The position numbers and the translations under genes are program-made. The notes below the pieces were generated by a model. The model saw only the letters and a list, made by a program, of their open reading frames with translations, was not told the DNA's origin and did not search any database. A stretch of DNA of 64,000 nt from an uncultured Chlorobiaceae bacterium (lineage in GTDB: Bacteria; Bacteroidota; Chlorobiia; Chlorobiales; Chlorobiaceae): the NCBI GenBank assembly GCA_903824045.1, contig CAIJVD010000018.1, positions 1 to 64,000 on the forward strand, read 5' to 3'. Position 1 is the first letter of the stretch; each line of letters opens with the position of its first letter. This document shows positions 18,916 through 27,957 of this stretch, one piece after another.

Positions 18916-19794
18916 TTACTTGATAGTGATAGTCCTTTCAATCTGGCGGACGGGTACCAGCTCGCTGCTCTCGAAAAGCTTCTGGCCGCGACTTGTGAGC
19001 CATGCGCCAAAACCGGCTGCAAGCGCATCGCCGGGGTAATATACATAGGAAACCGTCGTCACAAGCGGATAGCTTCCCTCAAAGATCGCCTCTCTGCGGG
19101 GCAGGAAGGCCTTCTCTCCAGCTCGAACACTGAGGGGAATGATACGAACAGCTTCCCCGGCCTTTCCTGCCGCGCGGGCGGCTTCGAAGGAGGATCGGAA
19201 CATCAGCCCAACCGCTCTTTTATCGGAGGCGACCCGGCCGAGAAGCTCACTGTCGCTGTTGCACCTCCAGACGCCTAAATCGCTCCGCTTAAGGGAGAGC
19301 CTTGAAGCAAAAACCCCTAACAGGCGGTAATCATCGGCTGACACAAGCGGGGTAACTCCCTTTGCCGAATCCGAAAAGAGAGCGGCCAGCTCGACGAGGG
19401 AGAGCTTCTTTGAAGAGTACTCCCTGTTGACAACGCAGACAATGGCGTCCCGGGCAACCGATTCGAGCCGCAGGGGCCGTTTCAATGTCGCAAAGAGCGA
19501 GTCCTCCGGGGCAAGCAGTTCGCCATCGACCAGTGCCGCCCCGGCCTTGCCGTCCAGAAGTGCCGCAAGAGTTTTTGCAGAACCCGATGAAGATACCTTC
19601 ACCCTTGCATCAGCATAGTAGCGACTGAAAAGCTCTGCATGCGCTGAGGCAAGCTCCGCGAGCTGCCGGTCGGCAGAGAGAACCAGACTCCCGCTGCGGG
19701 CAGTTTCCTTTTCAGGGAGACCGGAACAGGCGCCGAGAAAGGCCAGTAAAAACAGCAGTGTCAGCAAGGAAGAGAGCTTCGTCACCATCTGCAT
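18916..19794 (-). CDS. PstS-like substrate-binding lipoprotein
   Basis: 292 residues from the ATG at 19792-19794, preferred because AGGA lies eight bases upstream. A lipoprotein signal (LTLLFLLAFLGACSG, lipobox LGAC) is followed by a periplasmic-binding-protein fold of the PstS-like type: SGSAKTLAALLDGKAGAALVDG, AIVCVVNREYSSKKLSLVELAALFS and a C-terminal PLVTTVSYVYYPGD.. segment. No ABC permease or ATPase of a phosphate transporter lies nearby. It sits directly before a diguanylate cyclase, so a sensory rather than transport role is possible. The ligand is unknown. Confidence 0.75.
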   Translation of the reverse strand: MQMVTKLSSLLTLLFLLAFLGACSGLPEKETARSGSLVLSADRQLAELASAHAELFSRYYADARVKVSSSGSAKTLAALLDGKAGAALVDGELLAPEDSLFATLKRPLRLESVARDAIVCVVNREYSSKKLSLVELAALFSDSAKGVTPLVSADDYRLLGVFASRLSLKRSDLGVWRCNSDSELLGRVASDKRAVGLMFRSSFEAARAAGKAGEAVRIIPLSVRAGEKAFLPRREAIFEGSYPLVTTVSYVYYPGDALAAGFGAWLTSRGQKLFESSELVPVRQIERTITIK

Positions 19795-19990
19795 GCAAGG
19801 AGTCCTCTGCATAAATCCGTTGTCCGTTTCGCGATTGATCGACCGCCCTGCCGTTACAGAGCACACTCATGGCCAAGATAGTGAGAAAAAAGCAGTTGCC
19901 ATAGTAAACGCCGAGCCCTGCCTCGATCAGGAAAAAAATTGCTCACCCCCCTTGAAAATCAGGTAAAAATAGTTAATATTTCCGCTTTAT

Positions 19991-20004
19991 TGGATATTTA
20001 TTCA
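19991..20004 (+). promoter_or_regulatory. ARG-box-like operator upstream of argC
   Basis: TGGATATTTATTCA differs from the ArgR consensus TGAATWWWWATTCA at one position. It lies 136 bp before argC in an operon that encodes ArgR itself. A second box at the usual 21-bp spacing is not convincing. Confidence 0.55.
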
Positions 20005-20005
20005 C

Positions 20006-20020
20006 CTCCGAAATTCGGAG
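20006..20020. promoter_or_regulatory. Perfect inverted repeat in the argC leader
   Basis: CTCCGAA-A-TTCGGAG, a 7+7 palindrome one base after the ARG-box-like site. It could be a second operator or a small RNA hairpin. Confidence 0.35.
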
Positions 20021-20059
20021 CAGGTATCTGCACATAACCTTATAGTGAAATGAGTTATA

Positions 20060-20115
20060 AAAAAATCCAATAATCAACCCTCTTTTGATTACTCGGATTT
20101 TTGTTTTTTTTCTGA
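20060..20115 (+). terminator. Terminator/attenuator-like hairpin in the argC leader
   Basis: A-rich run then AATCC..TAATCAA, a CCCTC loop, TTGATTA..GGATT, and a tail TTTTTGTTTTTTTT. It looks like an intrinsic terminator on the plus strand but lies ~30 bp before argC with no plus-strand gene upstream. It could therefore attenuate the arg operon or end a short leader RNA or sRNA. It is also T-rich on the minus strand. Confidence 0.55.
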
Positions 20116-20139
20116 AACTATTTTCATTGCACTTCACTC

Positions 20140-21162
20140 ATGACAGCTGGCAGCTCAGTAAAATATTCGGTATCGGTCATCGGCGCTTCCGGCTACTCCG
20201 GCGCAGAGCTGACCAGGCTCCTGCTCAAGCACCCGACTGTCATGCTTGATGAGCTCTATGCGTTTTCCCAAGCCGGAAAAAAGGTCTCCGAGCTCTACCC
20301 ATCGCTCTCTACCGATAAGGTCTATCAGCAGTACAGTGGCCAGACAGCAAGCGATATCTATTTTCTTGCACTCCCGCACGGCGAAGCCCTCGCTCTGGTG
20401 CCAGACCTTCGGAAGGCCGGGAAGACCGTCATCGACCTTTCGGGTGATTTCAGGCTGAAAAGCACAGCCGAGCATGAGCTGTTCTACAAGCAGAACAAAG
20501 CTTCCGACGCCGTTATGACCTACGGCATGCCGGAGCTTTTCCGCAAGGAGATCGAGCAGGCTCATGCCATCAGCAACCCCGGGTGTTTTGCCACGAGCAT
20601 CATTCTGGGACTCGCTCCCCTCTTTCTTGGCGGCGGAGCAGCTGGCGCGGTCAATGCAGTCAACTGCACCTCTGTTTCGGGAATATCGGGTGCTGGCCGG
20701 AGCAGCAAGACCGAGCTCTCCTTCTCGGAGATGAGTGAAAATGTGCGGGCATACAAGGTCGGAGTCCATCAGCACACCCCTGAAATCATGCAGAGCCTCG
20801 GCAGTTCGGCCACCGACCCGGCGTTCGACTTCACCTTTACGCCGATGATCGGCTCCCTCGTCAGGGGAATATACAGCGTGCTCAATGTACGGCTCGACCG
20901 CCCCGCCGATGGCGAAAAAATACAAGCGCTCTACAGGGAGTTTTACCGCAACGCCCCCTTCGTCAGGGTGCGGGAGGCCATGACGGAGGTCCGCCATGTC
21001 GCCCATACAAATTATTGCGATATCCATCTGGCCCATGCCTCCGCCAGCGGCTCGATGGTCATCGTCACGGCCATCGACAACCTCCTCAAGGGGGCTGCCG
21101 GTCAGGCGGTGCAGAACATGAATATCATGCTTGGCCTCGATGAAACCGCAGGTCTCCTGTGA
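20140..21162 (+). CDS. argC: N-acetyl-gamma-glutamyl-phosphate reductase
   Basis: 340 residues. It reduces N-acetylglutamyl-5-phosphate with NADPH to N-acetylglutamate semialdehyde, the third step of arginine synthesis. The NADP-binding N terminus is [16 protein letters not shown]. The catalytic cysteine is Cys149 in SNPGCFATS, and the conserved GVHQHTPEI and [13 protein letters not shown] follow. It is the first gene of argCJBFRG, preceded by an ARG-box-like site and a terminator-like hairpin. The ATG at 20140 lacks a clear ribosome site. Confidence 0.97.
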   Translation: MTAGSSVKYSVSVIGASGYSGAELTRLLLKHPTVMLDELYAFSQAGKKVSELYPSLSTDKVYQQYSGQTASDIYFLALPHGEALALVPDLRKAGKTVIDLSGDFRLKSTAEHELFYKQNKASDAVMTYGMPELFRKEIEQAHAISNPGCFATSIILGLAPLFLGGGAAGAVNAVNCTSVSGISGAGRSSKTELSFSEMSENVRAYKVGVHQHTPEIMQSLGSSATDPAFDFTFTPMIGSLVRGIYSVLNVRLDRPADGEKIQALYREFYRNAPFVRVREAMTEVRHVAHTNYCDIHLAHASASGSMVIVTAIDNLLKGAAGQAVQNMNIMLGLDETAGLL

Positions 21163-21186
21163 CAACCATTAACTCGCTACACTGAC

Positions 21187-22473
21187 GTGAAAAAGCTTCT
21201 TAAAGGGCTCGAAAAGATCAGAAAACTCTCTCTTGCCACCGCTTGGCCGGCGGGAGTTACCCCTATGCCTACCAGTTCGGACGGCAGCCAGGGATTCTGG
21301 CCGAACGGATTTTCATCGGGCGCCGTTGCATCCGGGATAAAATATGAGCAGCGGAAAGATATGATGCTCTTGTCGACAGATGCGTCTGCAAGCGCAGCGG
21401 CTGTTTTTACGACTAACCTCTGCTGTGCCGCACCGGTACTCCTTTCGCAGGAGCATCTGAAGCAGTCGGGAGGCTCTGTGCGAGCAATTGTCAGCAACAG
21501 CGGCAATGCCAATGCCGCCACTGGTGAACAGGGCATGTTGGATGCCCTTGCCATGGCTGAGGCAGCCGCGGATCTGCTTGCTGTCAGCCCCAGCGAGGTG
21601 CTTGTGGCCTCCACGGGGGTCATCGGCCAGCTTCTGCCTATGAACAAGGTTCTCTATGGCATTGCCAAACTGCCCGGAAGCATGCAGCGGGAGTCCGGCA
21701 TCGAAACGGCAATGGCGATCATGACGACCGACACCTTTCCGAAGTTTTTCTCACTTGACCTGCAGCTCTCGACCGGAACCGTCCGCCTCTCTGGCATTGC
21801 AAAGGGCTCCGGGATGATATGCCCAAACATGGCTACCATGCTGGCATTTCTTGCTACTGATGCGACCATCGACGGGCCGCTCCTGCAGGAGGCGCTCCAG
21901 AGAGCCAACCGTAGCAGCTTCAATGCCATTACGGTAGACGGCGATACCAGCACCAATGACATGGCCGCCATTCTTTCGAGCGGCACCGGCGCAAAAGTTG
22001 TCGCAGGAAGCACCGATTACCAGCTCTTTTCGGATGCGCTTGAAGCACTCATGGCCTTTCTGGCGAAACTGATTGTCATTGACGGTGAAGGGGCTACAAA
22101 ATTTGTTGAAATCACCGTTCTGGGTGCGGAGAATGACCGTGAGGCTGAGCTTGCTGCCAGAACGATTGCACAGTCGAGCCTTGTCAAGACCGCCATTCAC
22201 GGCGAGGATGCCAACTGGGGAAGAATTATTGCTGCTGCCGGACGCTCCGGAGCAACATTCAATCAGGAGGAGCTTGAACTTCACTTCAACGACATGTCGA
22301 TCCTGAAGCCCGGCTTCATCGCCGACTTCTCGGAAGAGGAGGCAGCCCTGATCCTTGCACAAGAGTCCTACACCGTGACGCTTCGCCTCGGCACCGGTCC
22401 CGGTCGAGCGACAATCTGGACATGCGATTTGAGCAAGGAGTATATCGATATCAACGGAAGTTACAGGAGCTGA
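21187..22473 (+). CDS. argJ: Bifunctional glutamate/ornithine N-acetyltransferase
   Basis: 428 residues from GTG at 21187; an ATG at 21267 is a possible shorter start, and neither has an evident ribosome site. ArgJ recycles the acetyl group from N-acetylornithine to glutamate. The self-cleavage site is visible in CPNMATMLAFLATDA (cleavage before the Thr of ATM), with KGSGMI just upstream, SFNAITVDGDTSTND downstream, and HGEDANWGRI toward the C terminus. It lies 24 bp after argC. Its presence implies the cyclic acetyl route, so the argF product should act on free ornithine. Confidence 0.95.
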   Translation: MKKLLKGLEKIRKLSLATAWPAGVTPMPTSSDGSQGFWPNGFSSGAVASGIKYEQRKDMMLLSTDASASAAAVFTTNLCCAAPVLLSQEHLKQSGGSVRAIVSNSGNANAATGEQGMLDALAMAEAAADLLAVSPSEVLVASTGVIGQLLPMNKVLYGIAKLPGSMQRESGIETAMAIMTTDTFPKFFSLDLQLSTGTVRLSGIAKGSGMICPNMATMLAFLATDATIDGPLLQEALQRANRSSFNAITVDGDTSTNDMAAILSSGTGAKVVAGSTDYQLFSDALEALMAFLAKLIVIDGEGATKFVEITVLGAENDREAELAARTIAQSSLVKTAIHGEDANWGRIIAAAGRSGATFNQEELELHFNDMSILKPGFIADFSEEEAALILAQESYTVTLRLGTGPGRATIWTCDLSKEYIDINGSYRS

Positions 22474-22506
22474 GGCTCTCTCAACCAATCAGAAAAAAAA
22501 TTCGCA

Positions 22507-23421
22507 ATGAACCAAGCCGCGTGCTGCGAACAGAAATCGCCAAGAAAGGCCCCCCAGGCTGCCATAGGGCAGGTGCTGATTGAAGCGCTTCCCTACATCC
22601 GGAAGTTCGAAGGCAAGACCTTTGTCATCAAGTACGGCGGATCGGCCATGAAGGATGAGTGCCTGAAGAACACCTTCGCGCAGAATGTCACCCTGCTTCG
22701 CAAGGTTGGCATCAAGATCGTCCTGGTCCACGGCGGCGGAGACGCCATCACCAAAACTGCGGAGAAGCTCGGGCTCGCCTCACGCTTCCTGCACGGCAAA
22801 CGGGTAACCGATACGGAGATGATCTCGGTTATCCAGATGACCCTTGCCGGAAAGGTCAACCAGGACATTGTTCAGCTCATCAGCGAGCATGGCGGCAAGG
22901 CGGTTGGTGTGACCGGCCTGGATGCCGACACCATCAAGGCTGAACCCTGCCAGAACGCCTCCACCCTCGGGCTTGTCGGCGACGTGCAGCAGATCAACAC
23001 CAGCTATATCGACCTGCTCTGCCGGGCGGGTCTCATCCCGGTCATTGCCCCGATCGGATTCGACGAGAGCGGCAACATCTACAACATCAATGCCGATGAC
23101 GCCGCCAGCAGCATTGCCATTGCGCTGAAAGCCGAAAAGCTCATCTACGTCAGCGACGTGGCAGGCATCCTCGTCGGCGAGAGGATACTGAAAACCATCT
23201 GCAAGGAGGAGGCTGCCGACTTTATCGAGCAGGGCGTCATCTCCGGCGGCATGATCCCGAAAGTGCTTTCCGCCTTCAAGACGCTCGACGCCGGTGTGGG
23301 CAAAGTTCACCTGATTGATGGCAAGGCAACCCACTCCATACTGCTCGAGATATTCACCCACGAAGGTGTCGGCACACAGTTCATCGCCGAACAGGATAAT
23401 GATCAATCCCTAAACAGCTAA
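22507..23421 (+). CDS. argB: Acetylglutamate kinase
   Basis: 304 residues, an amino-acid-kinase fold protein that phosphorylates N-acetylglutamate, the committed step of arginine synthesis. Visible motifs are [20 protein letters not shown] (glycine-rich nucleotide/substrate loop), [11 protein letters not shown], and SGGMIPKV near the C terminus. The N-terminal extension of about 25 residues (Cys- and Lys-rich) resembles the N-helix of arginine-inhibited hexameric kinases, so feedback inhibition by arginine is likely but inferred. It is 33 bp after argJ and 4 bp before argF. Confidence 0.96.
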   Translation: MNQAACCEQKSPRKAPQAAIGQVLIEALPYIRKFEGKTFVIKYGGSAMKDECLKNTFAQNVTLLRKVGIKIVLVHGGGDAITKTAEKLGLASRFLHGKRVTDTEMISVIQMTLAGKVNQDIVQLISEHGGKAVGVTGLDADTIKAEPCQNASTLGLVGDVQQINTSYIDLLCRAGLIPVIAPIGFDESGNIYNINADDAASSIAIALKAEKLIYVSDVAGILVGERILKTICKEEAADFIEQGVISGGMIPKVLSAFKTLDAGVGKVHLIDGKATHSILLEIFTHEGVGTQFIAEQDNDQSLNS

Positions 23422-23425
23422 CGGC

Positions 23426-24442
23426 ATGTCAGAGGTCAAAAAAACAACAAAAGCCGCAAAAAGAGATTTTCTCGGGTTTTTACCGCTCGACGCAGTCAAG
23501 ATCATCGAACTGTTCGACTACTCGATCTATATCAAGAAGATGCGGGATGACAAAGACTCATCATCCCATTTCAAGCCGCTTCGCGACAAGACTGTCGCCA
23601 TGATCTTCAATAAGCCATCGCTGCGCACACGGGTCTCTTTCGAGCTCGGCATTCACGAGCTTGGCGGCTACTCTATCAACCTCGACGGCAAATCGATCGG
23701 CGTGGGATCGCGTGAATCAGTCGAGGACATCGCAATGCTGCTCTCCCGATACAACGATGCCATCGTGGCCCGTCTGCATGAGCACTCGGTCATCGAAGGG
23801 CTTGCCGAGCATGGCTCTATCCCTGTCATTAACGCGCTGACCGACCTCTCCCACCCCTGCCAGGTGCTTGCCGACGCCTTCACCCTCTACGAAAAATCGC
23901 TCTGGAGTGAAACTATCAAGGTTGTTTTCGTCGGTGACGGCAACAATGTGGCCAACTCCTGGATTGAGCTTGCCGGGATTCTTCCCTTTCACTTTGTACT
24001 CACCTGCCCGGAGGGCCACCTTCCCGATCAGGGATTGCTCGAAGCGGCAAGAGCCACAGGGGTCAGCAAGATTGAGATAATTCACGACCCGAAAGAGGCT
24101 GTTAAGGATGCCGATGTGCTCTATACCGACGTCTGGACCAGCATGGGCCAGGAAGATGAGGCGGCGGGCCGCCTGAAGACATTCAAGCCCTACCAGATCA
24201 ACAGCGATCTTCTCTCAAAGGCCAAGGCGACCGCAGTGGTGATGCACTGCATGCCCGCACACCGGGGCCTGGAGATCAGCGCCGAGGTGATGGATGGGCC
24301 GCACTCCATCATTATCGATCAGGCTGAGAACCGGCTTCATGTCCAGAAAGCCCTGCTCGTCAAGCTCCTGAACCACGAAGAGTACCGCAAGTTCCACCTG
24401 ACAAACAGGCTCCAGAACGCCGCACGTAAATTAAAAGCCTGA
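23426..24442 (+). CDS. argF: Ornithine carbamoyltransferase
   Basis: 338 residues. It makes citrulline from ornithine and carbamoyl phosphate. The carbamoyl-phosphate site reads PSLRTRVSFE, a Leu in place of the usual Thr of S-T-R-T-R. Ornithine-type signatures DLSHPCQVLADAFT and HCMPAHRG are intact. HCxPAHRG together with an argJ-encoded acetyl cycle argues against an acetyl- or succinyl-ornithine enzyme, although S-L-R-T-R itself also appears in those relatives. It sits between argB and argR. Confidence 0.93.
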   Translation: MSEVKKTTKAAKRDFLGFLPLDAVKIIELFDYSIYIKKMRDDKDSSSHFKPLRDKTVAMIFNKPSLRTRVSFELGIHELGGYSINLDGKSIGVGSRESVEDIAMLLSRYNDAIVARLHEHSVIEGLAEHGSIPVINALTDLSHPCQVLADAFTLYEKSLWSETIKVVFVGDGNNVANSWIELAGILPFHFVLTCPEGHLPDQGLLEAARATGVSKIEIIHDPKEAVKDADVLYTDVWTSMGQEDEAAGRLKTFKPYQINSDLLSKAKATAVVMHCMPAHRGLEISAEVMDGPHSIIIDQAENRLHVQKALLVKLLNHEEYRKFHLTNRLQNAARKLKA

Positions 24443-24455
24443 GGAATAAACCGTA

Positions 24456-24902
24456 ATGAACAAGCATGACCGGCAGCTGAAGATCATGGAGATTCTTCAC
24501 CAGAACAATGTTGAGAACCAGCATGAGCTTCTGCATCTTCTCCGCCTAACCGGCATGAGTGTCGCCCAGGCAACCCTTTCGCGCGACTGCGCCGAACTCG
24601 GCATTGTCCGCTCGCGAATCAACGGCGAGTACCGGATGGTCATGCCGGACAACAACCAGGGCCGCATCATCAAAGGGCTTGTCGGCGTAGAAGTGCTCTC
24701 GGTCAGCTCCAACGAAACATCCGTCATCATCCGCACGCTCCCCGGACGCGCACACGGCGTCGGCTCCTATCTCGACCAGCTCAGAAGCCCCCTCATCCTC
24801 GGCACCATTGCCGGTGACGACACGGTGCTCGTAATTCCGGCATCGATAGAGAATATTTCGGGCGTGATATCATATATTCATAAAAATCTCTTCAAAAACT
24901 GA
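24456..24902 (+). CDS. argR: Arginine repressor ArgR
   Basis: 148 residues, the normal ArgR/AhrC length. The N-terminal winged helix-turn-helix contains [17 protein letters not shown] (family S-R-D motif). The C-terminal oligomerisation/arginine-binding domain contains [17 protein letters not shown] and [12 protein letters not shown] with the conserved GDD. As a hexamer with arginine it would repress the operon, probably through the site at 19991-20004, giving autoregulation. It is embedded between argF and argG. Confidence 0.95.
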   Translation: MNKHDRQLKIMEILHQNNVENQHELLHLLRLTGMSVAQATLSRDCAELGIVRSRINGEYRMVMPDNNQGRIIKGLVGVEVLSVSSNETSVIIRTLPGRAHGVGSYLDQLRSPLILGTIAGDDTVLVIPASIENISGVISYIHKNLFKN

Positions 24903-24918
24903 TAATCAATCGAGCAAC

Positions 24919-26121
24919 ATGAGCAAGGAAAAAATCGCAATAGCCTACTCCGGCGGACTGGACACCTCCGTCATGATCAAGTGGCTGAAAGACAAGTATG
25001 ACGCCGAAATCGTCGCCGTAACGGGCAACCTCGGCCAGACAAAAGAGATTGAGAACCTTGAAAGCAAGGCCCTCTCCACCGGCGCATCAAAATTCCAGTT
25101 CGTTGACCTGCGCAAGGAGTTCGTTGAAGAGTACATCTGGCGCGCACTGAAAGCCGGCGCACTCTATGAGGATGTCTACCCGCTCGCCACAGCACTTGGC
25201 CGTCCCCTGCTCGCCAAAGCCATTGTTGACGCCGCCATCGCCGAGGATTGCACCATGCTTGCCCACGGCTGCACCGGAAAAGGCAACGACCAGGTGCGCT
25301 TTGAAGTCACCTTCGCCTCGCTTGCTCCCCACCTCAAGATTCTTGCTCCGCTCCGCGAATGGGAGTTCAAGTCAAGAGAGGCTGAAATCGCCTATGCGCT
25401 TGAACACAACATCCCGGTATCGGCAACCAAGAAGAGCCCCTACTCCATCGACGAGAACATCTGGGGTATCAGCATTGAGTGCGGCGTACTCGAAAACCCG
25501 ATGATCGCCCCTCCGGAGGATGCCTACCAGATCACCACCTCCCCGGAAAATGCGCCCGATAAAGCGGCAGTTGTCGATATCGAATTTGAGAAAGGCATCC
25601 CCGTTTCACTCGACGGCAAAAAGATGAGCGGCCTCGACCTCATCATCCGCCTCAACGAGATCGGCGCAGCAAACGGTGTCGGACGCCTCGACATGATCGA
25701 GAACCGCGTCGTCGGCATCAAGTCACGCGAGATCTACGAAGCACCAGCCGCAACAATCCTCCACTTCGCACACCGCGAACTTGAGAGGCTGACCCTCGAA
25801 AAATCGGTCTTCCAGTACAAGAAGAACATCAGCCAGGACTATGCCAACCTGATCTACAACGGCACATGGTTTTCGCCGATGCGCAAGGCCCTCGACGGCT
25901 TCGTCAACGAAACCCAGAACCCCGTCACCGGACTTGTGCGCCTGAAGCTCTACAAAGGCGGCGTTACCCTCCTCGGCAGGAACTCCCCTTACTCGCTCTA
26001 TAACGAAGAGCTGGCCACCTACACCGAAGCCGACACCTTCAACCACAAGGCAGCCGCAGGCTTCATCCACCTCTACGGCCTCGGACTGAAAACCTTCAGC
26101 GAAGTCAATCCCGGATACTGA
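24919..26121 (+). CDS. argG: Argininosuccinate synthase
   Basis: 400 residues, the standard length. It joins citrulline and aspartate with ATP to argininosuccinate. The N-type ATP pyrophosphatase loop is [28 protein letters not shown] and [12 protein letters not shown] are further conserved elements. It is the last gene of the arg operon here, 16 bp after argR. argH and argD are not in this window. A hairpin follows the stop. Confidence 0.97.
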   Translation: MSKEKIAIAYSGGLDTSVMIKWLKDKYDAEIVAVTGNLGQTKEIENLESKALSTGASKFQFVDLRKEFVEEYIWRALKAGALYEDVYPLATALGRPLLAKAIVDAAIAEDCTMLAHGCTGKGNDQVRFEVTFASLAPHLKILAPLREWEFKSREAEIAYALEHNIPVSATKKSPYSIDENIWGISIECGVLENPMIAPPEDAYQITTSPENAPDKAAVVDIEFEKGIPVSLDGKKMSGLDLIIRLNEIGAANGVGRLDMIENRVVGIKSREIYEAPAATILHFAHRELERLTLEKSVFQYKKNISQDYANLIYNGTWFSPMRKALDGFVNETQNPVTGLVRLKLYKGGVTLLGRNSPYSLYNEELATYTEADTFNHKAAAGFIHLYGLGLKTFSEVNPGY

Positions 26122-26135
26122 GCCGATACCCCGCA

Positions 26136-26182
26136 GTAACCCAATAAACGCGCAGCCAACAACTGCGCGTATTTTGGGTTAC
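26136..26182 (+). terminator. Probable terminator of the arg operon
   Basis: Long hairpin 15 bp after argG: GTAACCCAA..ACGCGCAG pairs with CTGCGCGT..TTGGGTTAC around a 7-nt loop. The stem is strong but is followed by no long T tract. Confidence 0.7.
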
Positions 26183-26332
26183 AGGTAAATAATGAATTGA
26201 TGATTCGTTCAAGTCGGACGGTGAGGCAATCGATGACCTGCAACATATGCTTGTCGAAGCCCGAATGAAAAGGCAGTGCTCTCCAGATTTGGTTCGGTAT
26301 CAGCGGGAAGAGGACTATTACTCATCAAGCGC

Positions 26333-27163
26333 TTACTGCATTGCCCGATTGATGAGGGCGCCGCTGTGCTGAACCGTTCTGGCATATCGGACCGCCGGCT
26401 TGCCGAAGACCATCGCGTAGCCGATGGAATGGTCTTCCGGAATGCCGAGGCGCTTCTTTGCCTCGGGCACCAGGTCGTCGATCGCCCACTTCGCAAGGCC
26501 GTTCCACAGCGTGCCTACGCCGTTTGACTGAGCGAACAGCTCGAAATACGACATCGCAATCACGCAGTCCTCTTTCGGGCAGGCCACATGCTTCGGTGCA
26601 GAAGTGACGAGCAGGTGCGGCGCATTGCGGAAGATGATGTCAACCTTGTACTTCTCCCATATCTCGATGAACCTGACAAAATACTCGCTCCCCTTCGGCA
26701 TGAGGCCCTCCCTGTGCAGACGCACCAGCCCCTCCATCACCTCGTCGCGAAGCGCCGCAACCTTCTCCTTTTCGTCCAGCACCGTAAAGAGCACCTGCCG
26801 CGAGTTCACGCCGGTTGGCGCGTGCCAGGCAACATCAAGCAGCCTCTGGAAAAGCGCGGGATCAAGGTTTTCGCCGGTATAGCTTCGCACCGAACGCCGC
26901 CCCTTGATGAGTGTTTCGAGCGCTTGCGGGTCAGGGTATCCGCCTGCAAGCGGCAGGCTCTGTGACGGCTTCAGCCCGAGTATCGAAACCGAGCCGGTCG
27001 GGCAGATCGCCAGGCAGTGCTCGCACCTGTAGCATGTTGCCTCCTTTTCAGGCTCAATTGAAGGATAGCCACTGTCCTTCATCGCAATGATCCTCGCCGG
27101 GCAGTCCATAGAGCAGGCGCCGCACTGCGTGCAGCTTCTCTTGTCTATTTCGAATTGCAGCAT
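26333..27163 (-). CDS. Ferredoxin-nitroreductase fusion protein
   Basis: 276 residues. Residues 1-60 form a bacterial ferredoxin with two 4Fe-4S motifs (CTQCGACSMDCP and CYRCEHCLAICP). From ~80 onward is an FMN nitroreductase domain (LIKGRRSVRSYTGENLDP, APTGVNSRQVLFTVLD, C-terminal GYAMVFGKPAVRYAR). Such proteins, common in anaerobes, probably use electrons from the fused clusters to reduce nitro or quinone compounds; the substrate is unknown. It is convergent with argG. Upstream on the same strand is a Fic remnant. Confidence 0.9.
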   Translation of the reverse strand: MLQFEIDKRSCTQCGACSMDCPARIIAMKDSGYPSIEPEKEATCYRCEHCLAICPTGSVSILGLKPSQSLPLAGGYPDPQALETLIKGRRSVRSYTGENLDPALFQRLLDVAWHAPTGVNSRQVLFTVLDEKEKVAALRDEVMEGLVRLHREGLMPKGSEYFVRFIEIWEKYKVDIIFRNAPHLLVTSAPKHVACPKEDCVIAMSYFELFAQSNGVGTLWNGLAKWAIDDLVPEAKKRLGIPEDHSIGYAMVFGKPAVRYARTVQHSGALINRAMQ

Positions 27164-27214
27164 AGTGAAAGAGGGTCTGATTAGTGATTCAAATATTTTG
27201 CTTGAAGGATGCGG

Positions 27215-27528
27215 TTATTCAAGAATCTCCCAGTATCCCCCTTTTGGCGCACCAGTTCGCTTCAATTGCCCTTCACTTTGCAGTTTTTGAAGGTTTCGTT
27301 CAATCGAGCGGGTTGTGACACCAATTACTTCAGCAAGATCAGAAATGGTCAACGAGCGGTTCAGTTTCAACGCCGCAATGATTTTCTCCGACGTTTGTGA
27401 AAGCATTTCCTTCATGCTGTCCAGCAGTGCCAGCAACATGAATTCAATAAAAGGGGGCGATGCGGCTACCTTATCAGCCTCCTTCAATGCCTGATAAAGG
27501 TTGGCCTGTCTTATTTTGATGAGCGATT
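27215..27528 (-). pseudogene. C-terminal remnant of a Fic-family protein
   Basis: The frame reads ..SLIKIRQANLYQALKEADKV then PPFIEFMLLALLDSMKEML and a winged helix (SLTISDLAEVIGVTTRSIERNLQKLQSEGQLKRTGAPKGGYWEIL). This is the characteristic tail of long Fic proteins, where the AMPylation domain is followed by xxFIEFML and a wHTH. No in-frame start is found; a stop precedes SLIKIRQ and the Fic core with the HxFxxGNGR motif is absent. It is best read as a decayed gene whose 5' part is lost. Confidence 0.7.
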
Positions 27529-27762
27529 AGCGTGGCCGGATCCTGCTGGCTGGCAACCCAATCAAGGTAAACAAATGATCAGGCATTCACAATCCTTGTG
27601 CAATGCGAGCTCTTGAAGCGCTGCGCCCGAAAAATTTATGCGACATTTAGGATTGCCTTCATAATCGTTTAAGGATAGAAGGGCTACTATGTAACCGTAC
27701 GATGAACATAGTAAATCGAACGAAAGCAGAGCTCTCGATAACAACGCAAATTGAACGATACG

Positions 27763-27957
27763 ATGAAACAGTTGTCAAGATCAATCGCAGCATCTTTTGC
27801 CGTTGCGGCATTCATTATGGCCTTTGTCGGGGGCATTCTGTTTTTCTTGCACGGTGGCGTCGGCATGGCGCAATCAACGCCTCATGTCTGGCTGAGCTGC
27901 TTATTTGTTCTCGCCGTAGTGCTGCACACCGCCCTCAACTGGAAGCGGTTTACCTGA
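27763..27957 (+). CDS. Small membrane protein, DUF4405-like
   Basis: 64 residues from the ATG at 27763. Two hydrophobic segments are present: SIAASFAVAAFIMAFVGGILFFL and HVWLSCLFVLAVVLHTALNWKRF. The H-x20-H-x3-W pattern resembles DUF4405 (flavinylation-associated cytochrome-like) membrane domains, which are usually two to four helices, so this may be a minimal or truncated member. No clear ribosome site is seen. It is followed by a strong hairpin (27980-28017). Confidence 0.5.
   Translation: MKQLSRSIAASFAVAAFIMAFVGGILFFLHGGVGMAQSTPHVWLSCLFVLAVVLHTALNWKRFT

Noticed and set aside
23426-24442. argF as acetyl- or succinylornithine carbamoyltransferase
   Set aside because: S-L-R-T-R hinted at this, but HCMPAHRG and the argJ acetyl cycle favour ornithine.
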